DNA from: Gentiana macrophylla
Lineage: Eukaryota > Streptophyta > Magnoliopsida > Gentianales > Gentianaceae
Assembly: GCA_026214975.1 (NCBI GenBank)
Contig: CM047813.1
Span: 36,427,871 to 36,491,870, forward strand
Reading direction: 5' to 3'
DNA: 64,000 nucleotides
Shown here: in pieces, positions 47,443-59,168 of the stretch
How positions within the stretch are numbered: the first letter of the stretch is position 1
Layout of the letters: each line of letters starts with the position of its first letter
Notes under the pieces: generated by a model
Databases searched by the model: none
What the model was told of the DNA's origin: nothing
Seen by the model: the letters and a program-made list of their open reading frames with translations, nothing else
Position numbers and translations under genes: made by a program

Positions 47443-48258
47443 TCAGGAAATACTGGTCCAAAGGAGACTATCATCATCATAATCATAATCATTCGATGTT
47501 TTATTACTAAACGTCGACCAAATTCCATTATCGTTGCTGCTGCTGCTTTTATTTTCTGGTTCCGGTTCCACCCGATTTATAGTACTCTTATTAGCATCGA
47601 ATATCAACACAGATGTCGGTGAACTGATGTTTTCAAAAAACTCTTTACCCGCATCATACCTCGAAAATGACCCGAAATCAATCAATGCATTATTTTGGGG
47701 ACGCGGCTGAATAATGTTGGTCAATGCATTTTCGCCATGTATTCGAATAGCTTCTCTGTCGTAAACAATGGCGGCTTCTTCTGCTGTGTTAAAAGTACCT
47801 AACCAAATCCTAGCTTTCCTAACCGGGTCTCGAATCTCTGCAGCCCATTTGCCCCATGGACGCTGTCTTACCCCCCGAAACTTCCTCCTCACTACATCAT
47901 CATCCCCTCCACCACTGGGTTTCAGCTTTTTTGGTTTATTCTTGATCTTGATTGGATTATTCCCACCATTCTTTTCCATTATGATCTCCGTCGTTTTCTT
48001 TTTGATCCTTCGTCTACTACGAGATTTGTTGGGGTAAAAATCGTCCTCCTCTCCACTGGATGAATCCGTTGCGTCATAGTCTGTAACATGTATCCTAACA
48101 ATTCTTGGCATCCTATTTTGATCACCCCCAACTGCACCAATGGAATTGCCGACATTTTTAGGCTTCTTCTTTAAGTACTGTGGTTGATGTTCTTCAATTT
48201 TCGATATTGTACTACGATGAACAGTGTATTTTATGGATTCAGAACCTCTGCGATTCAT
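47443..48258 (-). CDS. AP2/ERF transcription factor, cytokinin response factor (CRF) type
   Basis: A 271-residue frame on the minus strand without introns. Residues 51-72 ([20 protein letters not shown]) are the CRF domain that defines ERF group VI and mediates CRF dimerisation. Residues 126-182 are a complete AP2/ERF DNA-binding domain ([44 protein letters not shown]) that in this family binds GCC-box-like promoters. A basic [11 protein letters not shown] stretch (78-88) is a likely nuclear signal. SPTSVL (213-218) is the C-terminal CRF motif, a proposed MAP-kinase site. CRFs act in the nucleus in cytokinin, development and stress responses. The frame ends in an acidic DYDYDDDS tail, and the usual C terminus seems to continue out of frame, so this copy may be truncated. 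The exact paralogue cannot be named. Confidence 0.88.
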   Translation of the reverse strand: MNRRGSESIKYTVHRSTISKIEEHQPQYLKKKPKNVGNSIGAVGGDQNRMPRIVRIHVTDYDATDSSSGEEDDFYPNKSRSRRRIKKKTTEIIMEKNGGNNPIKIKNKPKKLKPSGGGDDDVVRRKFRGVRQRPWGKWAAEIRDPVRKARIWLGTFNTAEEAAIVYDREAIRIHGENALTNIIQPRPQNNALIDFGSFSRYDAGKEFFENISSPTSVLIFDANKSTINRVEPEPENKSSSSNDNGIWSTFSNKTSNDYDYDDDSLLWTSIS

Positions 48259-49953
48259 TTCTTTTTTGGCAGAATTGTGTGGCTTCTTCTTGGTTGATCA
48301 AATCAAACCAAATCAAATACGGAAAATAAGTGCCGGAAGCTGTTGAAATAGTAAAACTTTGGAGCGTAACTGACGAAGAATTAAAACAATTAAGTTGAAA
48401 CATATAATAGGGTGGACTGTAGGAGCAAGTAAAAGATCATAGAATCGGAATCGCATTTTGGAGCACAAATTTAGCCCGTAAATATTGGAGTAAATCAGTG
48501 ATAATTATGTTGATTTTTTCCCATTACCATTTAATTGATTCTTTGGCACCAAGAAATTAAAACGGTTATTGCTATTCCTTTTTCTTTTTTTGTTTTTTTT
48601 TTTCCCTAGTATTTTATAATATGATATGATGACTCATTTGCTCCCATGGTTTTTTTTTTGATATCATTCGGCATTCTTTATAATAAAAACTCTATTCCCA
48701 TTTTGAAAATTAAAAAAATTATACTCTCGGATCCGAAATCGGTGTGCTAAAATGTGGCTTTTAAAATAACTCTTAAAACTCACGTAAACATAGTGTCACG
48801 TTACAGTAATAAAATAATTAGGCGGAAAAAAATATTGAAACTCAGGAAACTATCCCTCCAAGTCTTGCAGGGTTCGCGATCACATAAAATGACTTAATGT
48901 CTGTCTGTGAACTAACATTATCACAAAGGTGCATAAACGCATTCGATAGAACCAATGATGCAAACTAACTCATAAAATACTCGGAACAGAATTCAAAATC
49001 CTCTTACACAACACAACATCAACAATTTATCCTATGCTTGCTCTTCTAAGATGTTAACATATTCCTTATAACCTTGCAAAACATTCTCAACCAAAAAGGA
49101 AACAATTGGCACTGACGACATGCTCAGCAAGAGTAGAAAATCAAAAAAGATATATTCATGTTTGCCAGAAATCGAAAGAAATAACATTAATTTACTTGAT
49201 CTTGTTTGTCAGAACAATTAAAAGGATAAAGTATATAATTACAGTAAAACCATACATTCTATAATGTATAAAACAAGTTCAAACCTATCTTAATTACCAC
49301 ATTTATATCTTGCACATACTTGTAAAAATATTTTACCTACTTACTTACTTAGCATGACCAGTGTTCTTGAATTAATGATTTGCAAAAAGAAATAGGAGCA
49401 GAAAACAACCCTACAACGATTTAAAAACATCCTACAAACACAACTTAACGTCAGATTTATGATAGAAAAGAATGAATCTTTACCTTGGAGAACACGAAAC
49501 AAGCGATAGATGATGGTTCTACTTTGATTTAAAGCAAGAAGAACTGTAGATCTAAAAACACTGAATAGAAATCACAATTCCAATAGAAACGATCAAGCAT
49601 TTACCTCGCAACTGCATTGCAGATGAGGAATTCACAGTCTGGTTGCAGAACAAAGCACTAGGAATATCAGAGATTGCTTCGGGAAATTGACGACTTTGCG
49701 GCCATGAAAAGGCCCTGTTATGGCCGCGGTCTAATTTATTCGAAAAAAGGGGGGAAATGTGAATTCTGAGGTGTAGGTTTAATTGGAGCCATTAATGTAG
49801 GCTTCTACAACTGCAAGCTACTAAAAATATGTTTTTAAGGCAAAGAAACATAATCTTAAAGGAAAGAAAACTCAAAAAAGTAAATTAACGTTAGGGAGCT
49901 TCATTACCCTACGCCTTAACTCAAAAAACTACCTTCTATGACGAGAACAAGCT
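48259..49953. other. Intergenic sequence right of the CRF-like gene
   Basis: Includes the upstream region of the CRF-like gene. A possible minus-strand gene start lies near 49600-49740: splice-donor-like CGAG|GTAAATG at about 49605 and CCAAG|GTAAAG at about 49485. I could not identify a protein, so no gene is called. Confidence 0.4.
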
Positions 49954-51072
49954 ATGGCCTTAGCAGAGAGCCAAGATCTGGTAGAACATTTAACAAAAAA
50001 GGATTCAGCACCAACAATGCAGGCAACAACCACTGATGCAACTGCATCAGACACAACTGCAGCAATCACTGCAGAGTACCAAGCTTGGAAAAAAGCCAAT
50101 CGACTTCTAAGAGGTAGGCTCATAGGCTCTTTATCCGAAGAGTCTCTAGGCCTAGTGATAGGCCTTGATTCAGCCTACACAGTGTGGGAAGCATTGAAAA
50201 ATGCTTATGCTCAAGATTCCCAAGAAAGGGAATTCAACTTAAGGCAACAAATCACATACCTCAGAAAGGAGGGAAATCAAAATATCCCCGAACACATAAG
50301 GAAATTCAAAGAGATATGCGACAGCCTAGCAGCCATAGGCAAACCTCTCCCTGATGCAGAGAAGGTATATTATCTTTTAACTAGCTTGGGACCACAATAC
50401 GAGCATTTTACTACTACCATGTTGAAGCCACCACGCCCAACCTACATTGAGCTGGTATCGCAATTACAAAGCCTTGATCATCGACGAAGCTGGTTTAATT
50501 CAAGTTCAGATGTTGTGGAAAACATACCAGGCACACAAATGGCATTTTTTGGACAGAAACAAGAGAGACAGCAGCCTACGTACAATCATTTGACAAATCA
50601 TGAGCCCAGGTTTGCCTCATATGGATGAGGTTTCCAAGCTCAGCAGCCTACGAATCAGCCCAATCGATCCACCCAGTATGAAAAGTTCCCAAGAATGACC
50701 ACTCAGGAAAGAGAAGTGTATAAAAACGAAGTTTGCCAATTTTGTGGCGTCAAAGGCCATATTGCTAAGATTTGTTGGTGGTTGTCTGCCAAGAAGAAGA
50801 ATGATGACATCCCTAAGGCCCTTGCAGCTCTTCACTTGGATAACACACTAGTCGAAACAGAATGGACCATGGACACGGGAGCATCCAACCACATGACGAG
50901 CAATCAAGGTATGTTAACTAACCTTAGAAAATATCCTTGTACCACCTCTGTTTTGATAGGTGATGGAACATCATTAGCTATCAAGGGCATAGGTGATCTC
51001 AAGGACACACAAAAGACTGGCACCCTCTCTGTTTGTGATGTTTTGCTCGTCCCACAATTAAAAAAAATTTAA
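49954..51072 (+). pseudogene. Element E gag and protease
   Basis: Reads AEYQAWKKANRLLRGRLIGS, ALKNAYAQDSQEREFNLRQQ, GKPLPDAEKVYYLLTSLGPQ, TTTMLKPPRPTYIELVSQLQ (UBN2-type Copia gag). A complete zinc knuckle C-QF-C-GVKG-H-IAKI-C is at about 50734-50775, and the protease site WTMDTGASNHMTS at about 50862-50900. One in-frame TGA at 50626 interrupts gag. The frame ends in an A-run at 51060-51067 whose extra base explains the shift into the next frame at 51072. Confidence 0.85.
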
Positions 51073-51530
51073 TGTCAGTTAGTCAATTAACTAGACAAAA
51101 TAATGTCAATTGTGATTTCACTAATCATGGCTTTTGTGTAAAGGCAAAGGACACAAGTCAGGTTTTGCAGAAGGGAAACCTCAAGGGTGATCTCTACATT
51201 TTGAATAAAGATCATGAAGCACATGTTTCTAATAAAGTACCATCTTCTTCAGCAGAAGTATGGCACCAACGTTTAGGTCATTCGCAAAATTCAGCCATTC
51301 AATTGTTACGCAATAAAGGTGTGCATTGAAATTTGATTCCTCATACTTTATTTTACATGTGAAGCATCCTGATTATAATGACTTAAAGATATTTGGAACA
51401 CCATGTTATCCCTACATTTAGGATAAGAAAAATAATAAGTTTGATCCAAAGTCCCTGCCTTGTGTGTTTGTTGGATATAATGCTCAATATAAAGGTTTTA
51501 AGTGCTTTCACCCCCTTCCAAAAAATTCTT
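51072..51530 (+). pseudogene. Element E integrase remnants around a deletion
   Basis: The pre-integrase domain VWHQRLGHSQNSAIQLLRNK (to 51329) is followed at once by the far C-terminal integrase signature KHPDYNDLKIFGTPCYPYI, FDPKSLPCVFVGYNAQYKGF (51360-51500). The catalytic D-D-E core that normally separates them is gone. Confidence 0.8.
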
Positions 51531-51620
51531 CATGTCTAGACATGTTCTTTTTTATGAACATCTTTTTTCCCTACAAAGCATCCATCCCACCTCATCTCCA
51601 CCCTAGCCAAACTCACATAA

Positions 51621-52836
51621 ATGATATCATGGATACAATCCCCAGAACCATCCTCTGTTTCCACACCACCAACAGCCCCAGCTCATCCCCCTTTAGAACT
51701 CATACCCCTCCCTCACCCTCTCCCCCCACCATCATCTCATATCAATATACCTCTCCCCTCAGATTCGACCCAAACGACCAACATCACCCCTACAGCACCT
51801 ACCCATAGTTCTACTACAAACATCTCATCACCTGAGCACAATGTACCTCTCGTCGATTCCGCCATGTTTCCTGAGTCATCCACAAGTTCCTTTGACAACT
51901 CATCCATCCCTACTCCCCACAATTCACCTGATCCAGCATCATCATCTTCTCCACTTTGCTCACCTACCCCAGCTGACGAACCTCCTTCTGATTCTCATCA
52001 CTCAATGGTCACCCGCTCCAAAGATGGGATATTCAAACCAAATCCCAAATATGCCCTCACAGCTCATGCCTACGACGACATTCCTCGCGAACCAAAATCT
52101 GTCAAATCCGCCCTCAAACACCCAGGTTGGCGCCAAGCCATGGTTGAAGAACTTGACGCCTTAGCCCAAAACCAAACATGGACCTTGGTCCCTCGTGACC
52201 CTCGTCAACACGTCATCGGCTCTAAATGGGTCTTTGAGACCAAACTCAAACCGGACGGCTCATTAGATCATCTCAAGTCCCGCCTTGTCACTAAAGGGTA
52301 TCATCAAGTTGATGGTATTGATTACCTCGAGACATATTCTCCAGTAATTAAGTCAGGTACCATTCGTTTGATCCTCACCATTGCTCTATTTTATGGTTGG
52401 AATGTGCAGCAGCTCGATGTCAAAAACGTGTTCTTACATGGGCATGTTAGTGAACATATATACATGGAGCAACCTCCCGGTTGGCAGCATCCACAATTTC
52501 CGAATCATGTGTGTAAGTTGCAACGAGCTCTATACGGACTCAAACAAGCACCATGTGCTTGCTTTGATCATTTGAGCAGTTTTTGTTAATTTTGGGATTT
52601 ATTTGTAGTTTGTCTGACCCCTCCCTCTTTATTCTTCATATTCATCACGATATTATTTTGCTATTACTCTATGTCGATGATATGTTGCTAACAGGTTCTA
52701 ATGCAGCCCATGTTCAATCTCTTATCTGTCTTCTTAGCACAGAATTTGCAATGAAGGATCTGGGTCAAATACATCATTTCTTAGGTGTGGAAATTCAGCA
52801 TGACGGCTCTCGCATCTTCATGTCCCAAGCTCATTA
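51621..52836 (+). pseudogene. Element E reverse transcriptase
   Basis: A Ser/Pro-rich linker is followed by HPGWRQAMVEELDALAQNQT, GSKWVFETKLKPDGSLDHLK, ARLV-like RLVTKGYHQVDGIDYLETYSPV, QQLDVKNVFLHGHVSEHIYM, LQRALYGLKQAP and, after a frameshift at about 52585, LLLYVDDMLLTGS with the catalytic YVDD, then FHHFLGVEI-like residues. It ends at MSQAHYV, where LTR G begins. Confidence 0.88.
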
Positions 52837-53770
52837 TGTAACGCCTCGCTCCCGGATACCGAGTCCTTTTCCGGAAACGGAAAGCTCGGCACGTATAATA
52901 TTAAATAAATCTAATATTACACGTAAGCCTCTACTACGTCATATCGAGTTAAGCAAAACAGAAGCTAAAAAGACTCGGCAAACACCATAAATGCTACTAT
53001 GAAAATAACTCGACATACTAAAGATAGAAATGTAACATTTATTACATTGGAAAGCCAAACGAAAACTAAAACGTACGAAACCTTCAAAATAATACTAAAA
53101 GAAAATACAACGTTTCCCAAAGAACAACGTATCTAATGTATATAAAAGAAAACATAATAAGTAAACGCTTCAACTCCAGCGTCCTCAAACGTCATCATCA
53201 AAGTCTGCCTCAAACTATGGGTCTACCTGTTCATCTTCTCTCCCCCAAACACATAGAAAAACAATGCATTTGAGGTAAGTAAAAAGTACTCAATAAGAGG
53301 TAGAAGATACAAATTAACTAAGGCTCCTTAACATGTTTTAAGTTAAATTATTATCTTTATGAGACCGACTCAATCTAGAGTTCAATTCATATCCATCAAC
53401 ATGTCATGACTAACTGTTTCTAACTTATCTTATCTTTGTTACATCCGCATACTAGGGCACTACGCATGGTGCTACTCACCACGAAGTATCTGGGTGCAAC
53501 CTATTAGTGGATCACACCAATAGCCACGGGCTAGTCCCGATAGTATATGCGTTCGGTGAAGTCCCTCTACTCATGGTGCCCTCTAATGGCCAGCAAAGTT
53601 ATCTATCCACGAGTACCCTCTACTCCTGGTGCCTCTAGAAAGGCTAGCAAGTTTACTCATTTTATCCGAAATCCTACACATTGCGATATAAACTTGTGTC
53701 TTACAAAAAATGACATAATGTTTAGTCTTTTACTAGTCAAGTATGTAATCATCATTAGTTATTACCTAGG
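52837..53770 (-). repeat. Element G 3' LTR, left part
   Basis: Starts TGTAACGCCTCGCTCCCGG. It includes a GTACCCTCTACTCCTGGTGC stretch preceded by a similar CCTCTACTCATGGTGCC, a short internal duplication. It ends at CTAGG next to element F. Confidence 0.75.
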
Positions 53771-56126
53771 TGACAGACTCTAAACCTAACCTTGGAAACG
53801 CGGCGCGAGAAAGGCGACGGACATTACCTAGGCTATCTGAGATCCTAACCGCGGCGGTGTGCCGGGTCAAATTGTAGTGCTAGTCCGGTGAGTCAGTCGT
53901 ATTCCTCGGGAAAACATGGTAATTCTTTTAAGTGGGGTTAAACACCAAGAAGCTATTATTAACTCGATCTAAGTCGCAGTTTTACTTTTCTGAGGTTAGA
54001 TAGTTAGATCGATTAGATTAGTTAGTAATGTTAGAGTTAGATGTTAGTAAAACAGAAAATAAAACAAATAAATACTAATATAATATATATTTTGGATCTA
54101 GCCAAGAATACTTTCTTGAATCAATATCTTTTAGTAGAAATAAATGAGATGATCTTCCCTTTATTCAAGGTCCAATCAATTATACGAAACAGGTATACTC
54201 TAAACTAGGCAATTTCTCCTCACACGAGCGTATGAAATTGTCATATATCTTGTCCTCTGTCAATGTCATCCTCAAGCATGGGTCACTCCCGTTTTGTCAT
54301 TCGGCCAATTTTAAGGTATGTCAATTAAACAGGCGAATTTAACGTGATAATCTCTCGAGTATAAATTTCAATAAGAGTTTGTTTCTCCCGAAACAAATCT
54401 ACCCCAGTTTAGAAATCGGATTCCGTTGTCACGTTTTCACTCGGCCAATTTTACCCTCCGGTCTTTCTATTAACGAGTTCATAAACTAACTACGAGGTGT
54501 CAATTCATAATTAGATTATGAATTCTTTCAAATCGATTAGCTACTTCAATTCAAACATAGAAAGAGATTCATTATAATCGATTTTAATCATGATTACGAG
54601 TCGATCATTCATTTTACCAAAAGATTAACTAATTGATTCATATCTTGGCTAGATATATTTTTAGTTTAACATAGATATATATATCGATTACATCAAAATG
54701 TCATGGATTAAGCAGTTTGGAAGTTTTCCATAATAGCCTTACATCAAGATGACAAAAATTCTATTACAACCAAATTTAGCCTTTCGATCCAAACACTTAT
54801 CAAATTCTCAAATATATATATATATATATATAGATAGATATAATTATATAGAACAACAAAAGTAAAACTCAATAAAATTACCCGTTTACTTGGATCTAAG
54901 TTGTATTCTTGAAAATAGCAACTTCTCCTAAAGCATTTTCCTTCGATAATTTTCTCAAGTATTACAACGATTACTACTTTTATTTATTCAAACATATACA
55001 TATATATATACATACATCGACATATGTATACATATACAGGCCCAAAATAAGAAGAAAAGATGGAGAGAAGCTTGCATATATGCATATATATGGATATACA
55101 TAGACATATATGTATATATACATACATGCTACTTCATGGAAGAAAAGAAATGGACATAGATCAACATAGAAGAGGGAAAATGGGAGCATGGATTGTCTTG
55201 GCCATGGAAGAGGCCAAGAGGGCAAGGAATTATGCTAAGGATGGGGGGTATTTATAGGATTTTTGGGTAGGTTCGAACCGAGTCGAAACCGAATCGAACT
55301 TATTCATTTGTTTGATAAAACGACCATAACTTGAGTTGTAGACCTCCGATTGACGTGATTCAAAGTGCGTTGGAAAGCTCATTTGAAGATCTAAAACTTT
55401 CATCAAGGACTCTTCCTGAAAATGCCTCTAAGTTGGGTCGCATATTCGTTGAAGATATTTTACGGTATAAGTCGTAGGAAAACCGAAACCGACCCGTTGA
55501 ACTTGTAAGCTTGTGGCGTATTCTTCCATCCTTCAAAATAGCTCGTGTAAGTAGCGTGGGATATTTTTATGGGCTTGGGCTCCAAGTTTGGTGAGCAAAA
55601 TATCGAGGATATTTATTTTGTGATCAAATAAATATCGAGGAATATCTTGGAATATTCCTTAAAATATCAAAGATATTTATTTTGTGGTGTTGGCGAATCC
55701 ACTCGATCAGACATAACTCTCGTTTAGTCATTCATTCTTGATTCCGTCTCCATGATAAATCTTATCTTTTTTACCGAACACAAAGAAATGAACCGCGAGT
55801 AAATCGACAACAAAAGTTAAGTAAAGCTGCGTTGAATTTCTTCGACTCTTTTCGAGTTAATATTACGATCTCTAGTCATGATATTTTTAGATCTATCATA
55901 CTAGCGGTAAATAAAACCTTTATAAAATATAGTAATTTTCAACACGACGATCCGATTATTAAATCTATAAAATATAATAAAAACACAATAATTTATATAA
56001 TAATTACTACTTATACATTTTGATAAAACTTAGTATTTATGACTTGATTTGATACATAAATGCTCAAAATGGTATCGAAGTGGAAGCGAAATGTCATAAT
56101 AATGATCATAAATTTATCTCTCATCA
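53771..56126 (-). repeat. Element F 3' LTR
   Basis: Minus strand begins TGATGAGAGATAAATTTATG and ends at the plus-strand TGACAGAC. TATAAATA (minus) is at 55249-55256, preceded in transcription sense by TCGA half-sites. A (TA) run is at about 54811-54830. Nearly identical to 59169-61523, with CAG/CTG-related differences. Confidence 0.93.
55249..55297 (-). promoter_or_regulatory. Element F LTR promoter: TATA box and phased TCGA array
   Basis: TCGA half-sites at 55273, 55283 and 55294 step by 10 and 11 bp, within GGTTCGAACCGAGTCGAAAC. Exactly 16 nt separate the nearest one from the TATA box (55249-55256). The 5' LTR has the same arrangement at 60648-60696. Confidence 0.5.
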
Positions 56127-56145
56127 CAACCCCCACTTAGCTTTT
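56127..56145 (-). other. Polypurine tract of element F
   Basis: The minus strand reads AAAAGCTAAGTGGGGGTTG directly before the 3' LTR, and matches AAAAGCTAAGTGGGGAGTA of element C. Confidence 0.75.
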
Positions 56146-56577
56146 GGTCGTCCTCGAGCAAAACAAGCGATAAAACAAAATGAATAAGAGATAAATTCAT
56201 GAAGATATAAGATATAAGGGACAACCAGGATGATACAACCATTAGAATTACAACCAGCGTTAACCTTAATATAAATGTATAACAAAGTGTGTGTGTGACA
56301 AGCCTTTTTTTCAATTTCCACTATCCTCTCTTGAATAATTCAAGCAAGCGCACAAATATCCATTCAGATGCAAATACTAATGACTTTCCTAGGTATAGGC
56401 GAGAGCAGTTTCACACAAAGTTCTCCCGTGTACTTATTAGGATAATCCCTAAAGCATATCATTCGATTTATCTTGAGGATAGTCGAGAAGATAACTAAGT
56501 TTTCAACCATTCTTAATTTTTTTTTTTTGATGAACTTAATTTCACATGTGTAGCATATGCCTTCATTCCCAAGCAAT

Positions 56578-56678
56578 AGGGCGTTTAGTGATAACACCCT
56601 AGCTTTTGGACTACTATCATCGAGCGATCGGAGCTTTTAAACCTCATAGTGATATAGGGCGTTTAGTGATAACGCCTC
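56578..56678 (-). ncRNA. Duplicated conserved RNA hairpin in element F 3' region
   Basis: On the minus strand, 56600-56578 has arms AGGGTGTT and AACGCCCT around loop ATCACTA (all eight pair, one G-U). Copy 56678-56656 pairs through GGCGTT and AACGCC. Against element C, an A-U pair becomes G-C and a G-U pair becomes G-C. Confidence 0.45.
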
Positions 56679-57138
56679 TTCGCACTCAAATCATTGGTAG
56701 CTACAACCGACATATAAATAGTTCATCTCTTTCTTTCTTTCTTTTTTTTTTTTTTTTCATAAACTTAACTTATATCCTTTCTATCACATTCAAACCTTCA
56801 AATATTCACAGTACACGTTCAAAAGTTAGGTACTAAGTTACTGTTATTATCTAGAATAACCACTAGGATCTTGAATGGATCTGATTTAAAATTTTCGTTT
56901 CAATATCAAAGGCTTACGTGAAGGAATTCATGTTACACAAATATATTTGGAATTACAATGCACTTACGGTTCACATTGGTTATACACATCCAAATTGATC
57001 ATTATATCTTCAAATCCATGAAATATATACCTTATACAGTTTATTTTAATCAACTAAATAATGTTTGAAAAAGATCGAAAACTAAGAGATTTATTGATAC
57101 AAAATAAACATTAATGCCATTGCTAGACCAACGACTCC

Positions 57139-57149
57139 ACTCCCCACTT
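57139..57149 (-). other. Second polypurine-tract-like sequence in element F
   Basis: AAGTGGGGAGT on the minus strand lies about 1 kb before the 3' polypurine tract, preceded by GACAATGTAAGTTTGT. Confidence 0.4.
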
Positions 57150-58259
57150 ACAAACTTACATTGTCCCCAATGTAAAGTGAGTGTAAAAAAAGTTGTTGGG
57201 AAAGCAATGGTGCACTAAAACAAGTCAAAACAAATACTCGGATGATAAAAAAGGGTGGGTGGGTGGTTCAAAGTTATGACCGTTGTGTGTGCAAATGAAA
57301 TAAAAGTGTGTGGAGTGTGACAGTGTAATGCAAAAGGGTAGATAAACACACCACATAAACTTTTATTGATTTAAAACACATAATATTCCACAGTAGTTGA
57401 ACTAATACATGTCACACATTATTTGAAATTTAAAATGCAGACTAGATCATGATATGAAATGTGTGACAAAGTATTAACTCTGAGTCTTTTATACCCGGAT
57501 CCTCAAGGTTATTTCAAATCGTTCTAACAACCTAAGTCCAAGAAATGATGCATTTGAATTTTCTCTTTTTTTCCATCAGATTTTCGGATAACCACCTAAT
57601 CGTTCCCGTTTAATGTCATTCAAACATTCATCCTAAGACTTGGTGAAACAAAATGAAAATCAATCCTAAGTATTAGCAAAGTATCATCCAAAGTATGAGT
57701 AATTATTATATTTAACATTTTTGCGGGTCACGCCTCCCGGTAGCGCTTTTGGTTAACGTCGTTTGTTCGACCAAAATGATAAGGATTAACTAATATAATA
57801 TACTAAACAAAACGGGATACTTCTAACAATTACTCACAAAAGCACGTAACAATTAAACACATAATCCACTAAAAATAAATGCTTAAGGAGTAAATAGGAA
57901 GGATAGTACCCGTCATTGACTACATTTATAGTCTATAGCCAGACTTTACCGTGCTTCAGTTTTTAAGGCACTGGTGGTGGGTCATCCTCACGCACCGCAT
58001 CCGTCTTTAATACCGGTCTCCAACATAGAGCGGAGACAATTTCCACCAATCCAAACGATTCTTGACCTTTTCCTTTGATTTTGAGCTTTAGGTTTGCGAG
58101 CTTTCACATTATTCTTTGAAGTCATCTTCTTCAATTACTGCGTGTTAGTACAATCCACAACAAAAAAACACAAAGTGTACACACAAGAACAAGATTCTAG
58201 TGTAATGCATGGATATTTCAATGAATTGTAAATGTTGAAGACAACGCTCTCATGATTAA

Positions 58260-58830
58260 CTCCCAAACTTCTCCTTTACTAAAATCGTCAAGAAAACATA
58301 CATACTTTTTATCCAACTTCATCTTTGTAATAGGGATAGAATGTATACCTCCTTACCCTTGTCATTAGATGAATATGGTAAAGCTTCCTCGAATGATTGT
58401 GTTTCATCATTATGTACCTTTTTCTTCAAAATATGCATTGGATATGGTGTTGCCTTATCTGGTTGAACCGAGATGAATTTGGGTTGAGCTGGATAAGGTT
58501 CGGTTTGAATTGGCCCTTTCAAACTTGGTTCCTTCCAACCTGCTTCCAATTACGATTATTTCTATTTTTATTTTATTTATTAATATTCCCTTGGGCATGA
58601 TCAAGCCCTCGTTCAGGTGTTTCATCACTAGTTTCAGTCATTCTCGTATTTCGATTTGACAATTCTTGTGGATAGAAAATATCGAATAGAAAATAACACA
58701 AAATCGATAAAAAAAACCACATTTTTTTTTTCTCCTCGGTAATTACCGAATCCACTCGATATTTACCGAGTAGTTTTTGTTTTTTTTTTCTCTCTCTCTC
58801 TCTCTCTCTCTCATTAATTACCAAGCACTC
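58260..58830 (-). pseudogene. Element F remnants of gag and protease lead-in
   Basis: The minus strand carries MTETSDETPERGLDHAQG (58600-58650), matching the gag start region of element A (NSDETPIEQGLAHAQG), then jumps to KEPSLKGPIQTEPYPAQPKF and SNDKGKEV. It ends in a protease lead-in LDKKYVCFLD (near 58300), where A reads TDKKYARFLD. Everything between is deleted. A (CT)n run (58790-58812) and three inverted repeats lie just upstream. Confidence 0.6.
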
Positions 58831-58844
58831 GGTATTTATCGAGT
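58736..58844 (-). repeat. Three inverted repeats in element F 5' leader
   Basis: TCGGTAATTACCGA (58736-58749) is a perfect palindrome. ACTCG-N8-CGAGT occurs at 58754-58771 and 58827-58844 around a polypyrimidine run. Confidence 0.5.
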
Positions 58845-59145
58845 ATTTTTATAAAAAAAAATTGATATCTTACCAAATAGGTAGGTACCAATGAAAATAA
58901 AAATACAAATGAGATTGAGAAATGTATTGACTTATCCTCGGCTGTTATGACCACGTTTACTTTCTACTATCGAAAATAGAAAATAACTTCGAATTTGGTA
59001 GAAGAAGAAAATTGGTAACTAAAAGAAGGTAGATACCAACGGAAAATAAAAATAGAAATGTGATAAGAAGAGAGTTGACTTATCCTCGAGAATTTTGAGC
59101 TAATACAAGTAGTAACCATTCGAACACAATGAATTAGCGTTGTTT

Positions 59146-59162
59146 TCCCGGCAACGGCGCCA
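59146..59162 (-). other. Primer binding site of element F (tRNA-Asp)
   Basis: The plus strand TCCCGGCAACGGCGCCA equals the 3' end of tRNA-Asp. Confidence 0.88.
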
Positions 59163-59168
59163 AAATCT

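Larger units (their letters stand above)
49954..52836 (+). mobile_element. Element E: Copia retrotransposon, both ends missing in window
   Basis: Plus-strand gag, protease, part of integrase and reverse transcriptase of a second Copia lineage (Ale-like by its short-gag style; weakly held). There is no LTR or primer site before gag, and the N-terminal gag domain is absent, so the 5' end is lost. Element G interrupts RT at 52837. The integrase catalytic core has been deleted near 51330. Confidence 0.85.
56146..58135 (-). other. 3' non-coding region of element F
   Basis: Holds two hairpins (56578-56600, 56656-56678), a second polypurine-like tract (57139-57149) and blocks shared with the post-pol spacers of C (57590-57612) and A (57740-57960). 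A short frame at about 58000-58135 starts MTSKNNVKARKPKAQ but has no recognisable domain. Confidence 0.6.

Noticed and set aside
49032..49121. Short minus-strand peptide MSSVPIVSFLVENVLQGYK... that recalls the start of coiled-coil resistance proteins
   Set aside because: It is only 29 codons, with no continuation in nearby sequence and no NB-ARC motif.
49600..49800. Possible first exon of a minus-strand gene (QFPEAISDIPSALFCNQT followed by a GT donor)
   Set aside because: No start codon in frame, no recognisable domain and no convincing second exon could be linked.
53400..53650. CRISPR-like or tandem repeats in LTR G
   Set aside because: Only two imperfect copies of a CCTCTACTC-type stretch; typical of this LTR and not an array.
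54909..55225. Open frames rich in Tyr/Ile/Cys on both strands in the LTR of element F, and the copy at 60378-60587
   Set aside because: They come from ATATAC-type repeats in the LTR and lack coding character.
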